From assembly GCA_938091995.1 (NCBI GenBank), contig CALKNZ010000041.1, positions 1-34,275 on the forward strand: a stretch of DNA of 34,275 nt. The letters are read 5' to 3'. Shown piece by piece: positions 1 through 8,432 of the stretch. The position numbers and the translations under genes were made by a program. Under the pieces are notes generated by a model. It ran no database searches, was not told the origin of the DNA, and saw only the letters and a program-made list of their open reading frames with translations. The number at the start of each line of letters is the position of its first letter. Within the stretch, counting starts at the first letter, position 1. The DNA comes from an uncultured Luminiphilus sp. Its GTDB lineage: Bacteria; Pseudomonadota; Gammaproteobacteria; Pseudomonadales; Halieaceae.

Positions 1-315
1 CGCTGCCAGTCCGCTCATGCCTGCGCCGACCACGATCAGGTCATAGTGCTCATTCAGTGCCTCATAGCGTTCAGGCTTGATCCCCCGCCAGGCTAACTCG
101 TGAGCCACTTCGTAGGAGCCTTCGTGACTGCCTCGCATACCTGTTTGTATGGGGGGGTAATAAGCTGAGAGATCTGGCGGGCTAAATACTGTAGGGGCTT
201 CAGCTGTTGCCGGCGTGCCGGTTGCGACTTCTTTGCCGCATCCGGTCAGTAATAGGCCGCCGGTGCCAATGACAGCGCCGTTTATAAAGTCTCGACGTGT
301 TATATCAATCGGCAT
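1..315 (-). CDS. Tat-exported FAD-dependent oxidoreductase, SpdH-like (partial, N-terminus only)
   Basis: The first 105 codons of a leftward gene are present; the rest lies beyond the left edge. The protein opens with a twin-arginine signal (ITRRDF), then a hydrophobic stretch ending in LLTGC, a good lipobox, so it may be a Tat-exported lipoprotein. Residues around 47-70 contain the YYPPIQTGMRGSHEGSYEVAH region, and residues 91-105 give the FAD-binding start DLIVVGAGMSGLAA. Both match the same parts of the flavoprotein at 4332-6248, so the two are paralogues. The ATG at 315-313 is preceded by GAGGAG at a normal distance. Members of this family are annotated as FAD/NAD(P)-binding oxidoreductases, some as spermidine dehydrogenase. 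The substrate cannot be read from the sequence. The divergent promoter shared with the gene at 452 carries a large inverted repeat. Confidence 0.85.
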   Translation of the reverse strand, partial: MPIDITRRDFINGAVIGTGGLLLTGCGKEVATGTPATAEAPTVFSPPDLSAYYPPIQTGMRGSHEGSYEVAHELAWRGIKPERYEALNEHYDLIVVGAGMSGLAA

Positions 316-451
316 AGGTAGGCTCTCCTCTTGGTCTTTCGCATCGCGCTATTTATTTCTTTACATGTCAGTCGACAGGTTATAGCCTGTCGACTGACAT
401 GTACAAGGATTTCGTCGATTTTTAGATCGTAAAAACAGGACAACCCTTTCA
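316..451. promoter_or_regulatory. Divergent intergenic promoter region
   Basis: This 136-bp gap separates the leftward flavoprotein from the rightward membrane protein. On the minus strand TTGTAC (406-401) and TATAAC (384-379), separated by 16 bp, form a plausible promoter for the leftward gene. Both elements lie in or at the edge of the inverted repeat at 362-403, which suggests direct repression by occlusion. The promoter is inferred by eye. Confidence 0.5.
362..403. promoter_or_regulatory. Perfect 18-bp inverted repeat, probable double operator
   Basis: Arms 362-379 (TACATGTCAGTCGACAGG) and 386-403 are exact reverse complements separated by TTATAG. Each arm, extended by one or two bases, also resembles an 18-bp operator of the form ACATGTC-N4-GACANGT (363-380 and 385-402). 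The structure may therefore be two operator copies in opposite orientation, centres 22 bp apart. The same half-site ACATGTCA forms the perfect palindrome at 21535-21552. The size and symmetry are typical of TetR-family operators, but no regulator gene is in the window. Confidence 0.7.
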
Positions 452-1171
452 ATGAGCAACCATACTACTAATGCTGCCACCCTTGATATTCAGATTAATC
501 GCTTTGGTTTTTGGTGCGTTGTTATTTGTATTGCAACGGGGTTGTTGGCGGTAGCACTGCCTCTGGATGTCCCTGGTGGATACGACGCGACCCGGGAAGA
601 ACGATTGAATTGGCTCGCGGCTAACAGGGGTTTGTTCATTGCCGGCTGGCTCAACCAAATCCTCGCAATGCTTACCTTGTCGGGCTTATTTCTTGCCATC
701 GCCTGGCGAGTCCGTCATGAAAGCCCCCTAGCTGCCCTGCTGGCAGCCGGTGCCACTGCCATGGCCACCATGGCCTTCGTTATTCCTAAGTTTATGGCGG
801 TGTGGACGATACCGCTGTTAGCCCAAGCGGCTTTATCGGAGACAGCGGGCTCAGAAATGGCCGCGATGCTGCTGCCACTGCTTAACGTATCGATTCCGTT
901 TTCGCTGTATACCTCATTCGATTACATGGGCTTTTGGCTTTATTCGCTGTTCGCTCTGCTCGTGATGGTGCCCATGGTTGACCGCGATTGGCTGTCTAAG
1001 TTTGCTGCTTTGTTACTGGGGCTATTTGGCGTGGGTTTTCACGTGGCGTTTGCAATGCTGATCTTCGGGGTAATTGGGGCTGCAGATATTGAAGTGTCCT
1101 TTGGTCTTTCGTTTATACCGCTACTCCTTTTGCTCTTGGTAATGCTCGCGATTTTTCGGCGCGCGGGTTGA
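452..1171 (+). CDS. Polytopic inner-membrane protein of unknown function
   Basis: This is a 239-residue protein dominated by hydrophobic segments, with about six to seven predicted membrane spans. The spans lie at roughly residues 20-38, 62-82, 90-112, 115-130, 155-178, 185-208 and 213-235. There is no signal peptide and no catalytic motif that I recognise. The ATG at 452 has only a weak purine stretch (CAGGAC) upstream. It is divergent from the leftward Tat flavoprotein and precedes the TonB receptor by about 90 bp, so it may belong to the same regulatory unit through the operator at 362-403. A role in transport or as a membrane partner of the catabolic genes is possible but unsupported by any motif. 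Confidence 0.8.
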   Translation: MSNHTTNAATLDIQINRFGFWCVVICIATGLLAVALPLDVPGGYDATREERLNWLAANRGLFIAGWLNQILAMLTLSGLFLAIAWRVRHESPLAALLAAGATAMATMAFVIPKFMAVWTIPLLAQAALSETAGSEMAAMLLPLLNVSIPFSLYTSFDYMGFWLYSLFALLVMVPMVDRDWLSKFAALLLGLFGVGFHVAFAMLIFGVIGAADIEVSFGLSFIPLLLLLLVMLAIFRRAG

Positions 1172-1264
1172 TGTGATTGCTCAAAAATTTGTTACGTCAA
1201 GCGTGCTGTGTTTCTCAAAAAATTAAAAAAATATAACTACAACCGTTCAGTTTAGGAGATATTG

Positions 1265-3400
1265 ATGACAGGGTTCACTCGAAAAAAGGCCTTTGTCGCC
1301 ATTGCGACTCTTACCTTCACCAGCGCTGTAAGTGCACAGCTCGAAGAGGTTTTGGTGACTGCGCAGAAGCGTGATCAAAGCTTGCAGGATGTTCCGATTG
1401 CCATCAGCGCTGTCAGTGAGGATATGCTCGAGAAGACGGGTATCAATACCATCACCGAGGTCATCCCTCTGGTACCCGGACTGACCGGCGCCGATTATGG
1501 CTTGGCGACAAACAGCTGGGCGATCCGCGGTATTGGCAGCAATGATTGGACGATTGGTTCAGAGCCCTCAGTTGGCGTATTTGTCGACGATAGCTACGTA
1601 GGGCGCAATATTTTTGCCTCGTCTAACTTTTTCGATATAAACCGTATTGAGGTGGTGAAGGGGCCACAAGGGACGCTGTTTGGACGCAACGCCGCCGCAG
1701 GTGCGATTAGTTTAATCACGAATAAGCCGGGTGATGAGAATGAGCTGCGCCTGGGTGCCGCACTGGGTGATGAGGGGCAGCAGCGCTACGAAGTGGTTGG
1801 CAACTGGGCGCTCAGTGATTCATTTGCGCTTCGTGTTGCCTATCAGCATCAAGAGTGGGAGGGCATGTGGACCGAAGTAAATAGCGGTGACGACATGTAC
1901 ACCGAGAGTGATGTGGTGCGTATTTCGGCCCGCTGGGACGTCACTGATAACCTAGAAGCGCTCATTAAGTACAATTACGGTAAGGCAAAAACCAATTACA
2001 CCAGCGCCATTAATATCCCTTTTAACCTCGCTGAGCCCGGTGTGGAGTATCCTGATAGATTTGCCATCAATAAACCTAATTTTGAGCAAAATGAAGACGA
2101 TGGCTTAGGACTGCGCTTGACCTGGGCGATTAACGACACCCTGACGCTGGTGTCGATTACTGACGCCCGCAGTGCGGAGAACGATTACTTTGAAGACGTC
2201 GATGGCACCGCAGATGATTGGGCTGTTGACCTGGCGCTGCTTGGTGGAATTCTCGGTGGGCTAGATATCCCAGTAGGTTTGGGCGCAGATGCGGAGACGT
2301 TTTACCAGGAGTTTCGTTTGAACGGTGGCTCTGAATCACTCACTTGGTTCACGGGCGTGAGTTATTACAGTGAGGATCTCGATAATACGCGATGGGAGGT
2401 CGACTACGTGGCCACCGCACTGGGATTCCCCATCGGCGGTCAGCGCATTGAGAGTCGAGCAAAAAATGAATCTCTGGGGATTTACGGTGATGTGACCTGG
2501 CAGGCTACAGACCGCCTCGCACTGATTGCGGGGCTACGCTGGAACTCTGACGAAAAGGACTGGTGCACCAATACCCTACAGGACGATTTTGGCGATATGG
2601 GTGGACCTACCGATGGTCCCCTGTGCGATAAAGAAGATTGGGATGAGCTCACTTCGCGACTGGTAGCGCAATACAATATTAGCGACGACACTATGCTATT
2701 TGCCAGTGTTTCCCAGGGTTATAAAGGCGGAGGTTTCAACACTTCGGTAGCCGATCTTGACGGTGACTTTGTTGCCGAAACCTTGGTGCCATTTGATCCT
2801 GAAACCAGCGTTGCTTATGAACTCGGCATGAAGTCAACGCTGCTAGAGGGCCGCATGCAGTTTAACGGCTCACTTTACTTTACCGACTATGAGTCACTTC
2901 AGGTGGCCATTTTTGGTTTTGATACTGGTCAGCAAATTCGCGATGCTGGAAACGCAGAAACCAAAGGGTTTGAGGCAGAGCTCACCTATGCGCCCACCGA
3001 TGGCCTGACGCTAATGGCGAACTACGCGTATATGGATACCGAAATTGTTACGGGCCCGCTCAGTGGTCAGACGCTGACCTATGCGCCAGAAAACACTTTT
3101 TCCGTAGGCGCTAATTTTGATCACTCTTTCTTGGGCGGCAGTCTTAACTGGTTTGCGATGTACAACTACACGGGTGAGTACTTTCACGACATCGACAACT
3201 TTGAAGAAGAGAAATCCTACGGGCTGCTCAATGGTCGAGTCACCTATCTTGCAGGCAGTGAGCGTTGGGACTTGTCGCTTGCGGCCGACAATATTACCGA
3301 CGAAGAATACGCTACCTTGCGTGCAAATTTTGGTTGGGGGGCGCAGCTGCACTGGGGCTACAAGCGCCTAATGCGCGCTGAATTTAACCTTTACTTCTGA
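1265..3400 (+). CDS. TonB-dependent outer-membrane receptor
   Basis: This is a 711-residue receptor. The N-terminus is a signal peptide ending near SAVSA-QLEE, followed by a TonB-box-like stretch LEEVLVTAQKR. A plug domain follows (about residues 35-150) with the usual VKGPQGTLFGRNAAAGAI motif, then a beta-barrel ending in an aromatic residue (FNLYF), as needed for outer-membrane insertion. The family takes up large or scarce substrates using TonB-ExbBD energy. The VLVTAQKR and DVPIAISAV pattern is common in receptors of marine proteobacteria next to catabolic genes. The ATG at 1265 is chosen over TTG at 1262 because AGGAG at 1254-1258 is then 6 bp away. It stands first before the cupin and flavoprotein genes, so it probably imports their substrate. 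The ligand is not readable. Confidence 0.93.
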   Translation: MTGFTRKKAFVAIATLTFTSAVSAQLEEVLVTAQKRDQSLQDVPIAISAVSEDMLEKTGINTITEVIPLVPGLTGADYGLATNSWAIRGIGSNDWTIGSEPSVGVFVDDSYVGRNIFASSNFFDINRIEVVKGPQGTLFGRNAAAGAISLITNKPGDENELRLGAALGDEGQQRYEVVGNWALSDSFALRVAYQHQEWEGMWTEVNSGDDMYTESDVVRISARWDVTDNLEALIKYNYGKAKTNYTSAINIPFNLAEPGVEYPDRFAINKPNFEQNEDDGLGLRLTWAINDTLTLVSITDARSAENDYFEDVDGTADDWAVDLALLGGILGGLDIPVGLGADAETFYQEFRLNGGSESLTWFTGVSYYSEDLDNTRWEVDYVATALGFPIGGQRIESRAKNESLGIYGDVTWQATDRLALIAGLRWNSDEKDWCTNTLQDDFGDMGGPTDGPLCDKEDWDELTSRLVAQYNISDDTMLFASVSQGYKGGGFNTSVADLDGDFVAETLVPFDPETSVAYELGMKSTLLEGRMQFNGSLYFTDYESLQVAIFGFDTGQQIRDAGNAETKGFEAELTYAPTDGLTLMANYAYMDTEIVTGPLSGQTLTYAPENTFSVGANFDHSFLGGSLNWFAMYNYTGEYFHDIDNFEEEKSYGLLNGRVTYLAGSERWDLSLAADNITDEEYATLRANFGWGAQLHWGYKRLMRAEFNLYF

Positions 3401-3421
3401 TTGCCCAGACGAGTGATAGCT

Positions 3422-4303
3422 ATGCGTAATCCCATCATCAGGGCGGTTTTTTTGAGTTGGCTCATTGCAGGAGGCCTGATGTCTGGAGCCGTTCGGGCAG
3501 AGACTGAAATTCTGTCCCTTAACCCAGCGTCTCTGCGAGAAATGCCACTGGAGAGCCTGCCGCCCTGGCCCGACGATATGGTGCTCTCGGGCACCAATGA
3601 ACACGGGCAAAAAATTCTTCATGAGGGCGAGTTTGTGATTGCTCTGTATGAAGCGATGCCTGCGATTATCGATGTGGCCATACCCTATACCTACGATGAG
3701 TATGTGCTGGTGCTTGAGGGGAGTGTCGTGCTGACCTCTACCGAAGGTGTTCGGCAGGCGTATCAAACCGGCGACCAATTTCTTGTGCCTCAGGGGTGGA
3801 CGGGTACCTGGGAAATGCCCAGTCGCTTCAGAGAGCTGATCATCGTTGAAACTGACCAGTGGGAAGCCTCGGACAGCCTGCTGGCGGCGCTATTCGCCAG
3901 CCCCCCAAAAGCAGACCCCAACGCTCCAGCAGTGCTTCCGCTGTTGGCCGATGCATTGCAACAAGCTGAGTTGGACAGTCTTCCGCCTTGGCCTGAGGGC
4001 GTTGTCATTACAGGGACCAATGCTCACGGGCAAAAAGTATTGCACGAAGGGCAGTTGGTCTCGGTTTTGTACGGTGCCGAAGCCGCGCTTTTGGAGGTCG
4101 GGGCACCGTTTCCTTACGACGAATATGTCTTCGTCGTCGAGGGAGAAGTGATCCTCACCTCAAAGGGTGGCAGCCCAAAAACCTTCGGCGTGGGGGACAG
4201 TTTCCTGGTGCCAAAAGGCTGGATGGGTACCTGGGATATGCCTGTGAAGTATCGCGAGAAAATTATTGTCGAGACCAAGGCCTGGAATATTGCTGAAGGC
4301 TGA
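3422..4303 (+). CDS. Periplasmic tandem double-cupin protein (DUF861-like)
   Basis: This is a 293-residue secreted protein with a signal peptide ending near AVRA-ETE. It contains two homologous cupin units of about 100 residues, DNA 3554-3855 and 3977-4278, offset by exactly 141 codons. Each begins with SLPPWP, continues with GTN-HGQK-LHEG and YDEYV-V-EG, and ends with a (D/S)FLVP-GW-GTW(D/E)MP motif. That last motif is typical of the DUF861/cupin_3 group, which includes EutQ-like and ureidoglycine-aminohydrolase-like proteins. The HxH metal motif of classical cupins is not evident, so a binding role is as likely as catalysis. The ATG at 3422 is used because it opens the signal peptide; in-frame TTG at 3401 would add residues before it. 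It lies 21 bp after the receptor. Confidence 0.82.
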   Translation: MRNPIIRAVFLSWLIAGGLMSGAVRAETEILSLNPASLREMPLESLPPWPDDMVLSGTNEHGQKILHEGEFVIALYEAMPAIIDVAIPYTYDEYVLVLEGSVVLTSTEGVRQAYQTGDQFLVPQGWTGTWEMPSRFRELIIVETDQWEASDSLLAALFASPPKADPNAPAVLPLLADALQQAELDSLPPWPEGVVITGTNAHGQKVLHEGQLVSVLYGAEAALLEVGAPFPYDEYVFVVEGEVILTSKGGSPKTFGVGDSFLVPKGWMGTWDMPVKYREKIIVETKAWNIAEG

Positions 4304-4331
4304 AAGTCTGAAAGTCTGAGGAAGTTTGGCG

Positions 4332-6248
4332 ATGAATAAAGATAAAAAACTGAAAATTACGCGACGCGACTTCCTAGACGGCGTTGCGATGATGGGGGGG
4401 ATGGCTGCGCTATCCCCTCTCCACGTTTTCGGTGAGCATACCCAAGAGGAGCTTTCGGTGGGCGTTTATCCACCGACCCTCACGGGGCTGCGAGGTAACC
4501 ACCCCGGGTCTTATGACGTGGCTCATGCCTTGGCAAGAGGCGGCCAGCGCCCAACCCAATTCGAAGAGGTCGACGACGTTTACGACCTCGTTGTGGTGGG
4601 GGCTGGTATCAGTGGTCTGACGGCAGCGTATCTCTTTCGCAAGCGGTTTGGTGCAGCTGCGAAAATTCTGTTGCTAGACAATCATGACGATTTTGGCGGC
4701 CATGCCAGGCGGAATGAATTCACTGCTGATGGCAGAACACTGTTGGGGGTGGGAGGCAGCCTAAATCTAGAGCAAGCTGCTATGAGTGATTCAGCGCGAT
4801 CATTACTAGAAGAAATTGGCGTTGATTTTACCTCCCTGCGTCAAGGTATTGAGCCCGACTATGTGATTTACGATCCTATGTCTTCACACGGATTGTATTT
4901 GAATGCGTCGGTCTACGGGACCGATAGAGCAATGAACGGTCAGTGGAACCTCACCTGGGCAGGCGCGGGAGATTTTCAATCGGCCATTCGCTCACTGCAG
5001 CTGCCGCCGTCTGATGAGCAAGGTCTGATTAATCTTATTAGCGGTGAGCAGGACTTTTTGCCGGGCATGTCCGCGCAAGAACGCGAGCAGTTTATGCACA
5101 GCACGTCCTACGAAAGCTTTTTATCAGAGCACGTGGGACTCTCCCCGGGGGCCGTTCAAATTACAGAACCGTGGATAAAAGCGCTATTTGGTGTGAGCGT
5201 TGCGAGCGTTTCCATTTATGAAGCTCTTTACACTGGTGCTCCGGGTGCCGCCGCTCTACTGCCGCCGACATCGGAGGCTTCAGATGCTGACCCAGAGAAT
5301 GCGGAGACCCAAGCTCCTGAAGCCGAAAACCCCGACGCCGATCGTTATCCGATATACCCCGATGGCAATGCATCGGTTGCCCGACTTCTGGTGCGGCACT
5401 TAATTCCTGCGGTGGCTGCAGCTAATACTGAGGAAAATATTGTCACCAGCACCTTTGATTACACACAGTTAGACCGAGAAGGAGCGCCGGTGCGGCTTCG
5501 TCTTAATAGCACCGCGGTTAATGTGCGTAATCGAGACGACGGTCTTGTCGACGCTTCTTATGTGGTCGCGGGTAAGGCTCAAACCGTTCGGGCAAAGCAC
5601 TGCATCCTCGCCGGGTACGGCGGTATGGTGCCGCATTTGTGCCCCGAGTTACCCCCTGCGCAAAAGGAAAGTTTGGCTTACGGGGTAAAGGTGCCCTTTA
5701 TTTGTACCAACGTTTTATTGCGATCAGGCGCGGCAGTCCGTAAGGCTGGAGTATCGGGTTATCAATGCCCGGGCAGCTTCTATAGCCTCGTGGCCACTGC
5801 GCCGCCAGTGTCCCAGGGCAATTTTCAACCGCTCACTAAGCTCGATGACCCTATTGTAGTGTGGATGATTCATGCTGCGGCGCCTCCAGCTTCTGGTGAT
5901 CAATCTTCTCGAGATTTATACCGCTTGGGCAGGCACCAATTGTTATCAATGTCTTTCGAAGATATTGAGGCAGCTACGCTGAGTCAGCTGTCGGGCATGT
6001 TCGGGGCAACGGGTTTTAACGCAGAAACCGACGTCGAGGGGATTACGGCGAACCGTTGGGCCCATGGCTACGCTTACGAGTACATGGAATTGCATGACCC
6101 AGCGTGGCCTGAGGGTGAGGCCCCGCACGAACTGGGCCGAGCACCTATTGGCCGCATCAGTATCGCCAACTCCGATTCCGAGGCTCACGCTTATGTGCAA
6201 TCGGCTATTGATGCCGCAATTAGAGCGGTGGGGGAAGTCTCGGGGTGA
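4332..6248 (+). CDS. Tat-exported FAD-dependent oxidoreductase, SpdH-like family
   Basis: This is a 638-residue flavoprotein. The N-terminus has a twin-arginine motif (TRRDFL, R11-R12) and a hydrophobic core, but unlike its paralogue at 1-315 it has no lipobox cysteine. The dinucleotide-binding motif GAGISG is at residues 90-95 in DLVVVGAGISGLTAAY, and an acidic strand end lies further on (LLLDNHDDFGGHARR). The family resembles periplasmic spermidine-dehydrogenase-like amine oxidoreductases, so oxidation of an amine at the periplasmic face is the best guess, but the substrate is unproven. An Ala/Pro/Glu/Asp-rich stretch at about residues 305-340 looks like an inserted flexible linker. AGGAAG at 4319-4324 supports ATG 4332. 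Its stop overlaps the next start (GTGA), indicating translational coupling to the membrane protein. Confidence 0.88.
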   Translation: MNKDKKLKITRRDFLDGVAMMGGMAALSPLHVFGEHTQEELSVGVYPPTLTGLRGNHPGSYDVAHALARGGQRPTQFEEVDDVYDLVVVGAGISGLTAAYLFRKRFGAAAKILLLDNHDDFGGHARRNEFTADGRTLLGVGGSLNLEQAAMSDSARSLLEEIGVDFTSLRQGIEPDYVIYDPMSSHGLYLNASVYGTDRAMNGQWNLTWAGAGDFQSAIRSLQLPPSDEQGLINLISGEQDFLPGMSAQEREQFMHSTSYESFLSEHVGLSPGAVQITEPWIKALFGVSVASVSIYEALYTGAPGAAALLPPTSEASDADPENAETQAPEAENPDADRYPIYPDGNASVARLLVRHLIPAVAAANTEENIVTSTFDYTQLDREGAPVRLRLNSTAVNVRNRDDGLVDASYVVAGKAQTVRAKHCILAGYGGMVPHLCPELPPAQKESLAYGVKVPFICTNVLLRSGAAVRKAGVSGYQCPGSFYSLVATAPPVSQGNFQPLTKLDDPIVVWMIHAAAPPASGDQSSRDLYRLGRHQLLSMSFEDIEAATLSQLSGMFGATGFNAETDVEGITANRWAHGYAYEYMELHDPAWPEGEAPHELGRAPIGRISIANSDSEAHAYVQSAIDAAIRAVGEVSG

Positions 6249-6892
6249 ACCTGCTGCAGCACAGAGTGCTTAACGGCTGGCCATTTTTTGGTTTGGTCGC
6301 CAGCCTGACCTTTGCCGCCATGGTTGCAGGTTATGTATTGATAGGCATCGCCACCCCGGAAGCGGCAGTGAATATGATTCGCCTGTCGGTACAGCTTGCG
6401 TCGCCCTGGGTATATCTCGCATTCGTTGCCACGCCGATGACACAGCTGTTCCCTGGCAATCTGTCGAAATGGCTATTGCGGAACCGGCGATATCTCGGCT
6501 TGTCCTTCGCCGCCGGTTTCGGCTGGCAAGCGGTGTTCATAGGTGTACTGCTTGCTTTGCACAATCCCTACTACTGGGATGAGATGCACAATGACGTTGA
6601 TTTTTTTCTGCGAATGGCCAGCTATATCTTTCTCTTGGCGATGACGGTTACCTCTTTTTTCCCGGTGCGTCGCAGAATGCGTGCAGAACATTGGCGCTGG
6701 TTACAGCTTGTCGGCATCTGGTACTTCTGGGCCGCGATTTGGGTGAGCTATGCCCCAATGGCGCTAAGCATTGATGCCAAGACCATTGATGTTGTGTATA
6801 CGACTCTGGGATTGCTTGCATTAATGCTTCGCGTTGGCGCGTACTTGAAATCACCTGTCAGCAGTCTGCCTCAAGGGAGTGCCACGCTATGA
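6245..6892 (+). CDS. Six-span ferric-reductase-like (YedZ/MsrQ-fold) membrane protein lacking haem histidines
   Basis: This is a 215-residue integral membrane protein with six spans (about 13-33, 40-62, 80-103, 121-140, 149-171, 182-203). The span order and the motifs RRYLGL and WRWLQLV resemble the ferric-reductase-like transmembrane domain of MsrQ/YedZ. In MsrQ the matching positions are haem-binding His. Here the His expected nine residues after LGL is Gln (GFGWQ), that in the WxxLH motif is Gln (WRWLQ), and the His thirteen residues later is Val. The start is a GTG at 6245 overlapping the TGA of the flavoprotein gene, and its own TGA overlaps the ATG of the ligase. Tight coupling to a Tat flavoprotein suggests a membrane anchor or electron-transfer partner, like the MsrP-MsrQ pairing. 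The fold assignment is by eye only. Confidence 0.72.
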   Translation: MNLLQHRVLNGWPFFGLVASLTFAAMVAGYVLIGIATPEAAVNMIRLSVQLASPWVYLAFVATPMTQLFPGNLSKWLLRNRRYLGLSFAAGFGWQAVFIGVLLALHNPYYWDEMHNDVDFFLRMASYIFLLAMTVTSFFPVRRRMRAEHWRWLQLVGIWYFWAAIWVSYAPMALSIDAKTIDVVYTTLGLLALMLRVGAYLKSPVSSLPQGSATL

Positions 6893-8409
6893 TGGAATCA
6901 ATCGGCCTTATCCCCGTCGAAGCGGCCAAGCGCTATGGGGACCGCACTGCCTTGGTCTTGCCGAATCGAGAACTCACGTTTAACGAACTCGAGGCGCTCA
7001 CGAATCGTTGTGCCAATGCGCTGAAAGATCTAGGCGTTAAACCCGGTGATCGCGTCACGCTCTACTCCGGCAACTGTTGGGAATGGATTGTCAGCTACTA
7101 CGGTGCTCTTAAAACCGGTGCGGTGATTAACCCGATCAACGTGATGTTGACGCCGGGTGAGGTTGAATTCGTGGCCAACGATTGTGGTGCCAGCGTGGTC
7201 ATCGCCTCCCATGAAAAGGCGCTCTCAATTGCTGGTGTTAAAGAGAAGTCACAGGTCAGGGAGCTTATCGCCTTTGGTGATGAGGCTCTTCCTGAAGGTA
7301 TCTTGTCCTTCAACGAAATTCTTGCCCGTAGCGGCGAAGAATATGAAGTGGGCGATATCGATTCCGATTCCCTGTCGACCATTGGCTATACCTCCGGTAC
7401 CACCGGGCACCCCAAAGGTGCCTGCCTGTCGCACCGCAATATTTTGTTGAATGTATCTATGACCGCATTGATGCACCAGCGAAGCGAGCGGGACACCGTT
7501 GTAACAGCGCTACCGTGCCCGCATGTCTACGGCAACGTGGTCATGAGTGGCGCCATTCAGAACGGTATGACTTTGGTGCTGCATCCCGCTTTCGAAGAGA
7601 AAGCCATCTTGCAGAGCATTCAGAACCATAAGGCCACGTTGTTCGAAGGTGTGCCCACTATGTATATGTTCATGCTCAATCACCCGGAGTTCGATGCGTA
7701 CGATTTGTCATCGTTGCGCTGCTGTACTGTTGGCGGCCAGACCATGCCGGTACCGAAAATGGAAGAAGTCGAACGGCGCTTCGGCTGCCCATTGATTGAG
7801 CTATGGGGCATGACCGAGATAGGCGGATTGGGAACGACCTTTGCCGCCAATGGGCCGGTCAAGCACGGTTCGATTGGGGTGGCACTGCCCTATACCGAGG
7901 CAAGAATCGCCGATACCGAAGACGCCAACAAGACGCTTTTGACGGGAGACGTCGGCGAGTTAATGATCAGGGGCGGTATCGTTATGCAGGGTTACTTTGG
8001 TAACGAGCAGGCCACACGGGACACGATTGAACCCGACGGTTGGATGCATACCGGGGATGTCGCGTCCATGGATGAGGATGGCTGTATTTTTATTGTTGAT
8101 CGCAAGAAAGACATGATTTTGACCGCGGGTTACAACGTTTATCCCGCTGAAATTGAACGGGTGGTGGCGGGTCATCCCGACGTTGCGCTGGTGGCGGTAG
8201 GCAGTATCCCCGATACGGAGAAAGGCGAGTTGGCCAAGGCTTATATCGTACCCAAGGTTGGCGCAAGCCCCAGCGCAGATAACGTCATTGCTTATTGTCG
8301 CGAGCATCTGGCCGCCTACAAGGTGCCCCGGGCTGTTCAATTTGTCGATGATTTACCAAAAACCAGTACCGGCAAAGTGATGCGTCGTGAACTGAAGACG
8401 CTTGACTAG
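6889..8409 (+). CDS. AMP-forming acyl/aryl-CoA ligase
   Basis: This is a 506-residue member of the class I adenylate-forming enzymes, which activate a carboxylic acid with ATP and CoA through an acyl-AMP intermediate. The P-loop-like motif TSGTTGHPKG is at residues 168-177, followed by the LWGMTE motif, then the GWMHTGDVASMDEDG and DRKKDMI hinge region. The C-terminal catalytic Lys is K496 in STGKVMRREL. Length is typical for a soluble cytoplasmic ligase. AGGGAG at 6874-6879 lies 9 bp before the ATG at 6889, which overlaps the preceding stop (ATGA); ATG 6892 is an alternative. An aldehyde dehydrogenase follows 23 bp downstream, so the ligase may activate the acid that enzyme makes. Chain length or aromatic preference cannot be told. 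Confidence 0.93.
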   Translation: MMESIGLIPVEAAKRYGDRTALVLPNRELTFNELEALTNRCANALKDLGVKPGDRVTLYSGNCWEWIVSYYGALKTGAVINPINVMLTPGEVEFVANDCGASVVIASHEKALSIAGVKEKSQVRELIAFGDEALPEGILSFNEILARSGEEYEVGDIDSDSLSTIGYTSGTTGHPKGACLSHRNILLNVSMTALMHQRSERDTVVTALPCPHVYGNVVMSGAIQNGMTLVLHPAFEEKAILQSIQNHKATLFEGVPTMYMFMLNHPEFDAYDLSSLRCCTVGGQTMPVPKMEEVERRFGCPLIELWGMTEIGGLGTTFAANGPVKHGSIGVALPYTEARIADTEDANKTLLTGDVGELMIRGGIVMQGYFGNEQATRDTIEPDGWMHTGDVASMDEDGCIFIVDRKKDMILTAGYNVYPAEIERVVAGHPDVALVAVGSIPDTEKGELAKAYIVPKVGASPSADNVIAYCREHLAAYKVPRAVQFVDDLPKTSTGKVMRRELKTLD

Positions 8410-8432
8410 GCTATGAACGTGGAGATCCTGCA

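Noticed and set aside
4301-4319. Short direct repeat GAAAGTCT after the cupin gene
   Set aside because: Two 8-bp copies at the gene end look like slippage and affect neither the stop nor the next ribosome site.
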